A stretch of DNA of 8,109 nt, from positions 340,669-348,777 of the forward strand of contig CP070641.1 of assembly GCA_020354085.1 (NCBI GenBank), given 5' to 3'. This DNA comes from Pseudomonadota bacterium (lineage in GTDB: Bacteria > Pseudomonadota > Gammaproteobacteria > Acidiferrobacterales > Sulfurifustaceae). The notes beneath the pieces were generated by a model. The model had not been told where the DNA came from. It saw only the letters and a program-made list of their open reading frames with translations, and made no database searches. Positions 1 through 5,370 of the stretch are shown here, in pieces; positions within the stretch are counted from its first letter, which is position 1, and the number at the start of each line of letters is the position of its first letter. Position numbers and translations under genes: made by a program.

Positions 1-35
1 ATGCGCAGCGGATAGCCCGGGCAACCCGATCGCCG

Positions 36-506
36 GTGACCAAAGCGAAACTACCTGCAAAAGTGGCCGCCAGCGTCGTTGAGTCAGCGGTAGCCACGGT
101 CAAACCAGCCGAAAAACCACGGGCGGCAGCGGTACCATCTGCCGAGACACCGCCGCCAGCGGTCGTCCCGAGCGCCCAGGCGACCAGTGAGTTCCGCAAA
201 GCCCAGGCACGCAAGGCCGAGGCGACGATCACGAGGGAGCCGGCGAGAACCACACACGCTCAAAGCGCCCCCCCGGTTGCCGTGGCAAAAAAGACCGCTC
301 CGGCAGCCAAGATTCCACGTGTGGCAGCTGAAGACAGCAAGGACTGCCCCAACTGCACGGCAAGCGTGAAGCTCGCCGTGATGCAGTGTCGTTGCGGTTT
401 TGAGTTCTCCGCTGGCGTCGAGCTGCCCGGTCTTTCGTTGAGCCCCACGGAGCGGGCGGCGCTCACCCAAGCGCTCGACATGTTCAGCGCCCGCCGTTCG
501 GCCTGA
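36..506 (+). CDS. Hypothetical zinc-ribbon protein, first of two related genes
   Basis: Function unknown. The 156-residue protein has an Ala/Pro/Lys-rich, probably disordered N-terminal two thirds (about residues 1-100). A compact zinc ribbon follows at residues 104-124, with Cys104, Cys107, Cys118 and Cys120 in the pattern CPNC-x10-CRCGFEF. A short helical tail ends the protein (SPTERAAL at 137-144). Residues 53-61 (FRKAQARKA) match a motif found twice in the next gene, and that gene carries the same ribbon spacing, which is the main reason to believe this strand rather than the opposite-strand frame at 84-548. The GTG at 36 has no clear ribosome binding site, and the frame stays open to the left edge, so the true start may lie outside the window. 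The zinc ribbon is a family-level inference; it could bind nucleic acid or protein. Confidence 0.62.
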   Translation: MTKAKLPAKVAASVVESAVATVKPAEKPRAAAVPSAETPPPAVVPSAQATSEFRKAQARKAEATITREPARTTHAQSAPPVAVAKKTAPAAKIPRVAAEDSKDCPNCTASVKLAVMQCRCGFEFSAGVELPGLSLSPTERAALTQALDMFSARRSA

Positions 507-515
507 CTGCCCGTC

Positions 516-528
516 CGCCCGTCGGGCG
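516..528 (+). terminator. Weak hairpin after the first zinc-ribbon gene
   Basis: A perfect inverted repeat CGCCC-GTC-GGGCG begins 10 bases after the stop codon at 506. There is no T-tract behind it, only a mixed CTCTTCC stretch, so it is a poor intrinsic terminator. It may be an attenuating hairpin or a chance GC palindrome. Confidence 0.25.
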
Positions 529-586
529 ACCTCTTCCAGCCGTCGCACACCGCCTTGTAATTCCCGGCAATGGCGGGGATCGTGAG

Positions 587-592
587 TATACT
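587..592 (+). promoter_or_regulatory. Candidate -10 element (TATACT) upstream of the second zinc-ribbon gene
   Basis: TATACT matches the sigma-70 -10 consensus in five of six positions and lies 44 bases before the likely start at 637. A transcript would begin near 599, just before the hairpin at 604-624. No convincing -35 hexamer is seen at 16-18 bases spacing, so the call rests on the -10 alone. Confidence 0.3.
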
Positions 593-603
593 CTGCCTCT
601 AAC

Positions 604-624
604 GCCGCGCTGATTCGTCGCGGC
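604..624 (+). promoter_or_regulatory. Leader hairpin directly before a Shine-Dalgarno sequence
   Basis: GCCGCG (604-609) and CGCGGC (619-624) form a perfect six-base stem around a nine-base loop. The purine-rich ribosome binding site GAGGGAG (626-632) follows one base later. In the mRNA this stem would sit immediately 5' of the ribosome binding site and could influence initiation; that role is inference. Confidence 0.35.
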
Positions 625-636
625 TGAGGGAGATTC

Positions 637-1284
637 TTGTCAGTGACGACACCAGAAATCGCGACAAAACGCTGTCCCGAATGCGCCGCGCGTCACCCCG
701 CTGACGCGATACGGTGCGGCTGCGGACATCTGTTCGTTACGCGACCCGTCGATGCGATGGCCGGGTCGGGTCTTGTGGCCCAAGCGGAAGCCCTCTACGA
801 GTACTATTTGTCGACGCGCCTGTCGCGTGCCGCCAAAGCGGTCAAAGCCGCGCAAGTTGAGCTGATGCGCGATTCCGACAGCGTGGCCAAAGCTCAAAAC
901 CTAAGGCGCGCGGAAGAAGAGGTCCGGATGTTGCGGTCTCAACTCGCCATGCAGGCCGCGCGCACTGCGCAAGCACTGCGGAGCGGCAGCCGCAGCAGCA
1001 ACGATATACCGACGGACCAATCGAGACCGTCTTCGAGCTTTACCGCGCAACAAGCGGTGCGCGCGGCAGGTATCGCGGACGAATTGCGCGCGCGGTCTAC
1101 CGAGGACTCGCAACCGAAGGATGGGCGCTCGCTGGATTTCACCGCCTCGCAGGCGAGACGTGCCGATCGTGTATCGCGCGAACGCGAAGAGTCGACATCG
1201 GTCGCCAGCCAAGGCGCCGTTCCCTTCATTTCCGACGACGAATTCGCCGCGCTACGACGGTCGACCGCGGCTCCCAAACGCTGA
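637..1284 (+). CDS. Hypothetical zinc-ribbon protein with helical middle and repeated FxxxQAxRA motif
   Basis: Function unknown. The 215-residue protein begins with a zinc ribbon (Cys13, Cys16, Cys27, Cys29; CPEC-x10-CGCGHLF). A long Ala/Arg/Glu-rich segment follows at residues 45-114 that should be helical, possibly coiled coil. A Ser/Arg-rich linker then carries two copies of a short motif, FTAQQAVRAA (135-144) and FTASQARRAD (168-177), before the acidic-hydrophobic end FISDDEFAAL. The start is TTG at 637 or GTG at 643: the site GAGGGAG at 626-632 lies 4 bases from the TTG and 10 from the GTG, so the choice is open, and an in-frame TGA at 625 rules out anything further upstream. There is no signal peptide or membrane segment, so it is probably cytoplasmic. 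The shared ribbon spacing and motif suggest it is a paralogue of the gene at 36-506. The two genes are 130 bases apart, and this one may have its own promoter. Confidence 0.75.
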   Translation: MSVTTPEIATKRCPECAARHPADAIRCGCGHLFVTRPVDAMAGSGLVAQAEALYEYYLSTRLSRAAKAVKAAQVELMRDSDSVAKAQNLRRAEEEVRMLRSQLAMQAARTAQALRSGSRSSNDIPTDQSRPSSSFTAQQAVRAAGIADELRARSTEDSQPKDGRSLDFTASQARRADRVSREREESTSVASQGAVPFISDDEFAALRRSTAAPKR

Positions 1285-1288
1285 TCCT

Positions 1289-1318
1289 CCGGTCGTGTAA
1301 CGCGCCTATACTGACCGG
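1289..1318. repeat. Inverted repeat CCGGTC/GACCGG around TATACT
   Basis: CCGGTC (1289-1294) is repeated in inverted form as GACCGG (1313-1318) with 18 bases between. The spacer ends with TATACT (1307-1312), a good -10 hexamer. No T-tract follows, which argues against an intrinsic terminator for the upstream gene. It could be an operator across a promoter, or chance. Confidence 0.3.
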
Positions 1319-1362
1319 CGCGCGACAGCGATCCTTTGAAATCCTTCCCAATTGCTAACGGT

Positions 1363-1378
1363 GTTGACGGAAGTCAAC
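1363..1378. promoter_or_regulatory. Palindrome GTTGAC-GGAA-GTCAAC, candidate operator
   Basis: A perfect inverted repeat with six-base arms and a four-base spacer lies about 190 bases before fabA. The size and symmetry fit a dimeric regulator such as TetR or GntR families, which commonly control fatty acid genes. Each arm also contains TTGAC, similar to a -35 box, but no matching -10 is seen at 17 bases on the plus strand. Which regulator binds, if any, cannot be told from sequence. Confidence 0.35.
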
Positions 1379-1427
1379 CGCCAACCGCTCTGTCCTTTGC
1401 GCCGCGTTTCCCTCGACCAGAGCGATA

Positions 1428-1436
1428 TGGTGTAAT
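1428..1436 (+). promoter_or_regulatory. Possible extended -10 element upstream of fabA
   Basis: TGG-TGTAAT reads as an extended -10 (TGn followed by a hexamer matching TATAAT in four of six positions). The -35 position at suitable spacing is TTTCCC or similar, which is weak. If used, the fabAB mRNA would have a leader of about 125 bases that includes the hairpin at 1535-1550. Confidence 0.25.
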
Positions 1437-1534
1437 GGCGCCCGTACACAATAAGACGAGACGCCGGTAGGGAAGCAATTCGCGCCGAGTATCCAGGAAC
1501 GGCATGCGATCGGCGACCGCCCGGGGAACAGGGG

Positions 1535-1550
1535 CGCGGCGACGGCCGCG
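1535..1550 (+). promoter_or_regulatory. GC hairpin 17 bases before the fabA start
   Basis: CGCGGC (1535-1540), loop GACG, and GCCGCG (1545-1550) form a perfect six-base-pair GC stem with a four-base loop. It ends 17 bases before the GTG start of fabA, and no ribosome binding site is visible in between. It could modulate translation of fabA. The arms have the same sequence, in swapped order, as the leader hairpin at 604-624. Confidence 0.35.
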
Positions 1551-1567
1551 GCTTCAAACCATAAAAC

Positions 1568-2083
1568 GTGACAAGAAAGAACAGCTATTCGAGCGCAGAG
1601 CTGCTGGAATGCGGGCATGGCCGCATGTTTGGACCCGGCAACGCGCAACTGCCACTCCCGCCCATGCTAATGTTCGACCGGATTACTGACATCCGCGAAG
1701 GTGGCGGCGCCAACGGCAAAGGCCAGGTCATCGCCGAACTCGACATTCAGCCCGACCTCTGGTTTTTTCAGTGCCACTTCGAGAACGATCCCGTCATGCC
1801 AGGTTGCCTCGGGCTTGACGCTATGTGGCAGCTCGTAGGGTTTTACCTGGGCTGGCTCGGCGGGCCGGGCCATGGCCGCGCCCTGGGAGCGGGAGAGGTG
1901 AAATTCACCGGCCAGGTGACACCGAAGAACAAGCTTGTCACCTATCGCGTCGACATGCGCCGCGTGATCATGCGCAAGCTCTACATGGGAATTGCCGACG
2001 CTGCCATGGAGGTCGACGGTCGCATCATTTACCATGCCAAGGACCTGCGTGTGGGTCTATTCACCACCACGGACGGATTCTAG
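1568..2083 (+). CDS. fabA: 3-hydroxyacyl-[acyl-carrier-protein] dehydratase/isomerase FabA
   Basis: Cytoplasmic enzyme of type II fatty acid synthesis. It dehydrates 3-hydroxydecanoyl-ACP and isomerises trans-2- to cis-3-decenoyl-ACP, the branch point to unsaturated fatty acids. The 171 residues match the usual length (172 in E. coli) and align end to end with it from memory. The hot-dog fold core carries catalytic His70 in WFFQCHFENDPVMPGC and Asp84 in LGLDAMWQLVGFYLGW, at the E. coli residue numbers. The FabA-specific segment GEVKFTGQV follows. GTG at 1568 is the only upstream start: an in-frame TAA sits at 1562, and the alignment begins here. No Shine-Dalgarno sequence is visible before it, which is odd for a well expressed housekeeping gene. 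fabB follows after 10 bases, so the two are almost certainly co-transcribed. Identification is secure. Confidence 0.98.
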   Translation: MTRKNSYSSAELLECGHGRMFGPGNAQLPLPPMLMFDRITDIREGGGANGKGQVIAELDIQPDLWFFQCHFENDPVMPGCLGLDAMWQLVGFYLGWLGGPGHGRALGAGEVKFTGQVTPKNKLVTYRVDMRRVIMRKLYMGIADAAMEVDGRIIYHAKDLRVGLFTTTDGF

Positions 2084-2093
2084 CGGAGCCGCT

Positions 2094-3311
2094 GTGCGCA
2101 GAGTCGTGGTCACAGGTCTCGGGATTGTATCGAGCCTCGGTAACAACAAGAGTGAAGTGCTGGCGTCGCTCCACGACGGACGATCTGGCATCGAACGCTG
2201 CGACCAGTATGCAGAACTGGGATTTCGCACCGCGGTGCATGGCGCGATCCGACTGAAACCCGAGGAACTGATCGACCGCAAGGTCTATCGCTTCATGGGC
2301 CAGGCCTCTGCGTATGCGTATCTCGCGATGCGCGAAGCGATCGCGGATGCGGGATTGAGCGAAGAACAGATTTCCGACTCCCGTATCGGCTTGATCGCCG
2401 GCTCCGGTGGCGCCTCCAACGAAAATATCGTCCAGGCCGTCGACCTGCTGCGTCAAAAGGGCCTGCGCAAAGTCGGGCCCTACATGGTACCGCGCACCAT
2501 GTCGAGCACCATCGCCGCCTGCCTCGCCACGCCGTTCAAGCTCAAAGGGGTTAGCTACTCCATCAGCTCGGCCTGCGCGACCAGCGCACACTGCATTGGC
2601 AACGCGGCCGAACTAATTCAACTTGGCAAGCAAGACCTAATGTTTGCCGGCGGCGGCGAAGAAGTGCACTGGACCATGACGCTGCTGTTCGACGCGATGG
2701 GTGCGCTGTCGTCGAGCTACAATGATACCCCCACCACCGCCTCGCGGCCGTACGACGCGACGCGTGACGGTTTTGTCATCTCCGGTGGCGGCGGCATGGT
2801 CGTGCTGGAAGAACTCGAGCACGCCCGCGCGCGAGGCGCCAAGATCTACGCCGAACTGGTCGGCTACGGCGCAACCTCCGACGGGTTCGACATGGTGCAG
2901 CCTTCCGGCGAAGGTGCCATGCGCTGCATGCGCCAAGCTCTTGCCGGTATCAAGGATCCCGTCGACTACTTGAACGCTCACGGCACCAGCACGCCCGTGG
3001 GCGACGTAAAGGAGCTACAGGCAATCCGCGAGGTGTTCGGCGACAAACCACCCGTGATCGCCTCAACGAAATCGCTCGGCGGTCACGCGCTCGGCGCCGC
3101 TGGCGTGCACGAGGCGATTTATACCCTGCTCATGATGGAGGCCCGTTTCATCGCCGCCTCCGCCAACATTACGCAACTGGATCCGGAAGCCGAAGGTTTG
3201 CTAATCGCGCGCGAGCGCAAGGACAACGTAAATCTCAATCTCTGCCTTTCCAACAGCTTTGGCTTCGGTGGCACCAACGCCAGCCTTGCCTTCCGGCGCT
3301 GGCAGGCCTAG
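2094..3311 (+). CDS. fabB: 3-oxoacyl-[acyl-carrier-protein] synthase I FabB
   Basis: Condensing enzyme that elongates acyl-ACP with malonyl-ACP. FabB is the isoform needed to extend the cis-3-decenoyl-ACP made by FabA. The protein is 405 residues (406 in E. coli), a two-half thiolase fold. The nucleophile is Cys161 in SISSACATSAHC; the catalytic His296 lies in NAHGTSTPVGD, Lys326 in STKSLGGHALGAAG, and His331 in the same stretch. All are shifted by two from E. coli numbering. The glycine-rich FGFGGTNASLAF is near the end. GGHALGAAGVHE and pairing with fabA favour FabB over FabF. The start is GTG at 2094, with GGAG at 2085-2088 five bases upstream and a match to the N-terminal RRVVVTGLGIVSS; the open frame reaching back to 1992 inside fabA is not coding. 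The stop is four bases from the stop of the convergent FAD gene. Confidence 0.98.
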   Translation: MRRVVVTGLGIVSSLGNNKSEVLASLHDGRSGIERCDQYAELGFRTAVHGAIRLKPEELIDRKVYRFMGQASAYAYLAMREAIADAGLSEEQISDSRIGLIAGSGGASNENIVQAVDLLRQKGLRKVGPYMVPRTMSSTIAACLATPFKLKGVSYSISSACATSAHCIGNAAELIQLGKQDLMFAGGGEEVHWTMTLLFDAMGALSSSYNDTPTTASRPYDATRDGFVISGGGGMVVLEELEHARARGAKIYAELVGYGATSDGFDMVQPSGEGAMRCMRQALAGIKDPVDYLNAHGTSTPVGDVKELQAIREVFGDKPPVIASTKSLGGHALGAAGVHEAIYTLLMMEARFIAASANITQLDPEAEGLLIARERKDNVNLNLCLSNSFGFGGTNASLAFRRWQA

Positions 3312-3315
3312 TTCT

Positions 3316-4656
3316 CTACTCCCGTAGTACGCACTTACGGTACAGATCCCGCAGCCGGCCCTGCGGATCGTATTTGGCCTTGAGTTGCTCGTAGCGCGGC
3401 TTGTTGTAGATTCGCCAGAACTGTTCCGGTGTGAAGAAAGAATCCGAGTAGAGCGACTTCATGCCGCCCAGTTCGATGACCTTGGCTTCGATCACGCGAT
3501 TGTAATGACCCTCCGGTAACGCTTGCCGCCCGCGGATCACGTCCCAGAATCCAAAATTGACGTAGAGTTTGTTCGTATCCATGCGATATAGATCAAACAC
3601 CGCGCGCGGATCGTAGGCGCGGGTCGGACAGACCCATACGGGTAAGAACTTGATGGTGTCGTGGTAGAAGTCAAAAAACTCGACCGCACGCTCGATCGGC
3701 ACCTCGACGTCTTGGATGACGGATTCCGTGTGCACGCCAAACAATTTGTTCAAGAATCCCATCACCCCCCAGCGTGCATTGAGCCGCATGATCTTGGTGT
3801 AGGTAATCGAATTGAGTCGGCGGCGGCCGTATAAGCGCCTAACAATCGGATTCTGCGCAAGCACGTTCTTCGAGCACCAGAACCAGTCTGTGTCCCAGCG
3901 CCAGATGTAATCCGCAATCGTCAAATAGTCTTGGCTGCGCTCGCGGATGGATCGGTAATAAATCTTTTCGTAGGTGTAGTCGGTCGTGTACGGCACCGCA
4001 TCGGTAAAAGACCCCAGCGTGATGTACATCTCTTCCCGACCAAAGATGACACCATCGACAAAATCTGCCTGCTTTTCCGCGCAGCGCTGCGCGAGCTCAT
4101 CGAAGAAGCTGCGCGCGCTGGTATGTCGGATATGCGTGAGCTTGACGTAACGCTTGACCGGTACCACTTTGACCTTGAGTTTCAAGGCGTAGCCTAGCGT
4201 GCCGTAGGAATTGGGGAAACCGAAGAACAAGTCCCGATTCTCGTTATCGGGTCTCGCGACGACCGTGGTCCCGTCCGGTAAAAGAACCTCCATCTCCTGC
4301 ACGGTCTCGTGCACCAGACCGTACTTGAACGACGAGGACTCGATGCCGCAACCGGTGGTGGCGCCGCCGATGGTGATGGATTTGAGTTGCGGCACGACGG
4401 TAGGCATCACACCGTACAGCAAACACTCATCGACCAGCTTGGCGTAGGGCGTCATGCCCTCGACTTCGACATAGCCCTGCGCGACGTCGACGCGCAGCAC
4501 GTTGTTGAAGTCGCGTACGTTGAGCCGCGGCGCCGCGCTCGCCTTGCGATCGCGGAACAGATTCGAGGTGTCCTTGCCGAGCCGCACACCGGTGCGGTGG
4601 GCCCGCAGAAACTCTGCTGCCGCCAGCTTTTTTTCTTCGTAAAGACTCGCCGCCAC
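3316..4656 (-). CDS. FAD-binding oxidoreductase, DHCR24/DWF1-like
   Basis: Flavoprotein of the VAO/PCMH family, most like eukaryotic delta24-sterol reductase and its bacterial relatives. Residues 25-170 form the FAD-binding part: LGKDTSNLFRDR, then TIGGATTGCGIESSSFKYGL (95-114), PDGT and SYGTLGYALKLKV. The rest is the substrate domain, with WFWCSKNVLAQNPIVRRL, a PVWVCP element (339-344) and an end rich in aromatic residues (SLYSDSFFTPEQFW). GIESSSxKYGL and P[IV]W[LV]CP are shared with DHCR24. Family members reduce or oxidise carbon-carbon double bonds in lipids; one bacterial branch reduces methylene fatty acids to methyl-branched ones (TmsA/BfaA). The substrate here is unknown. GTG at 4656 follows a run of seven G that could act as a ribosome binding site, but the frame is open upstream and contains a family-like segment, so the start may be too short. 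It lies 123 bases after the MocA gene on the same strand and converges on fabB. Confidence 0.88.
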   Translation of the reverse strand: MAASLYEEKKLAAAEFLRAHRTGVRLGKDTSNLFRDRKASAAPRLNVRDFNNVLRVDVAQGYVEVEGMTPYAKLVDECLLYGVMPTVVPQLKSITIGGATTGCGIESSSFKYGLVHETVQEMEVLLPDGTTVVARPDNENRDLFFGFPNSYGTLGYALKLKVKVVPVKRYVKLTHIRHTSARSFFDELAQRCAEKQADFVDGVIFGREEMYITLGSFTDAVPYTTDYTYEKIYYRSIRERSQDYLTIADYIWRWDTDWFWCSKNVLAQNPIVRRLYGRRRLNSITYTKIMRLNARWGVMGFLNKLFGVHTESVIQDVEVPIERAVEFFDFYHDTIKFLPVWVCPTRAYDPRAVFDLYRMDTNKLYVNFGFWDVIRGRQALPEGHYNRVIEAKVIELGGMKSLYSDSFFTPEQFWRIYNKPRYEQLKAKYDPQGRLRDLYRKCVLRE

Positions 4657-4779
4657 AAAGCCCCCCCACGCACAAAGCCAGTAGTCTATCCGATCAACAT
4701 CCGGAATTAGCAGGGCGTTGGCGGTACGGAAGCTCGCGCGATTGGCGCTTGGCCGGCCGCGCGCTCGACGGGCACGAGA

Positions 4780-5370
4780 CTATTCCTGCACGGACACGGG
4801 CACTACGGCCAAATCATGGCCGCTATCGATATCTCGCAGAATGCCGGGATCGTCGACTTCGAGCCGTTCGAACGTGACGTCAGCACGTGTCAATAGATCG
4901 CGCGCGCCCTGATCGCCGGTAAGCCGCGAGAGGATTGGAAACACGCTGCGCGCGAATCCGACCGGATGACCGCGCCGGCCACGGTAGTAAGGTGCGGCCA
5001 GTATCGCGCCGTCCGCAATCGCTCCAGCGACCTGTGCAATCGTCTCCGGCAAAACACAGGGCATATCGGCCAATGCGATCACGGCGCCGTCGACCTCGCC
5101 TATCGCCGCAATTCCGCTGGCGATACTTGTTCCGATCCCCGCACCTGCCCGCGGGTTCACGACGATGCCGAGTCCTTGCGCGCGCAGTACCTGTGCTAGC
5201 TCGTCGTTTTCATCCCGCACGACGGCAAGCGTTTCGGGCAGCGCGTGGCGCAGATTTTTGGCAGCATGAACGCCCAGCGGCATGCCATCGGCAAGAGGTG
5301 CCAGCAGCTTGTTCGAACCGAATCGCGTGCTCGCACCGGCCGCGAGCAGGACGCCGACTATTCGCCGCAC
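4780..5370 (-). CDS. mocA: MocA-like molybdenum cofactor cytidylyltransferase
   Basis: Cytoplasmic nucleotidyltransferase expected to join CTP and molybdopterin to give molybdopterin cytosine dinucleotide, the cofactor form used by many bacterial molybdenum hydroxylases. The 196 residues match MocA (about 190-200). Visible motifs are the nucleotide-binding loop LLAAGASTRFGSNKLL (8-23), GAGIGTSIASGI (76-87), the metal-binding LADMP (100-104, Asp102), GRRGHPVGF (131-139), GDQGAR (152-157) and DIDSGHDL (180-187). LLAAGxSxRFG with KLL favours MocA over guanylyltransferase MobA. The GTG start at 5370 lies 13 bases inside the end of xdhC, so translation is probably coupled. Position behind xdhC and the hydroxylase large subunit supports a dedicated cofactor supply. 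Nucleotide specificity (CTP rather than GTP) is inferred from family and partner. Confidence 0.9.
   Translation of the reverse strand: MRRIVGVLLAAGASTRFGSNKLLAPLADGMPLGVHAAKNLRHALPETLAVVRDENDELAQVLRAQGLGIVVNPRAGAGIGTSIASGIAAIGEVDGAVIALADMPCVLPETIAQVAGAIADGAILAAPYYRGRRGHPVGFARSVFPILSRLTGDQGARDLLTRADVTFERLEVDDPGILRDIDSGHDLAVVPVSVQE

Larger units (their letters stand above)
1285..1567. other. Intergenic region between the zinc-ribbon gene and fabA
   Basis: This 283-base stretch has no convincing gene; short open frames here on either strand lack recognisable motifs. It holds an inverted repeat around a TATACT (1289-1318), a sharp palindrome (1363-1378), a possible extended -10 (1428-1436) and a GC hairpin (1535-1550). 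It is more AT-balanced than the flanking genes around 1330-1460, as expected for a regulatory region. It probably contains the fabAB promoter. Confidence 0.6.

Noticed and set aside
84..548. 154-residue open frame on the minus strand over the first gene
   Set aside because: Arg/Gly-rich with no motif; the plus strand has a cysteine-patterned zinc ribbon matched by its neighbour, so this is a GC shadow.
1355..1648. 97-residue minus-strand frame (and an overlapping one at 1306-1557) in the fabA upstream region
   Set aside because: No recognisable motif, it runs into fabA coding sequence, and its composition does not look like protein.
1504..1689. 61-residue plus-strand frame overlapping the fabA start
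   Set aside because: It shares sequence with the well supported FabA N terminus in another frame and is Arg-rich without motifs.
1992..2093. 34-codon N-terminal extension of the fabB frame
   Set aside because: It lies within the 3' end of fabA and lacks family similarity; GTG 2094 has a good ribosome binding site and matches the FabB N terminus.
2061..2591. 176-residue minus-strand frame antisense to fabB
   Set aside because: Mirror of fabB codon structure; no family motif.
4309..4710. 133-residue plus-strand frame antisense to the FAD oxidoreductase start
   Set aside because: Shadow of the conserved FAD-binding region on the other strand; no motif of its own.
4741..4779. GGCCGGCC-containing GC stretch after mocA as a terminator
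   Set aside because: Palindromic but short, with no T-tract on the minus strand; read-through into the FAD gene cannot be excluded.
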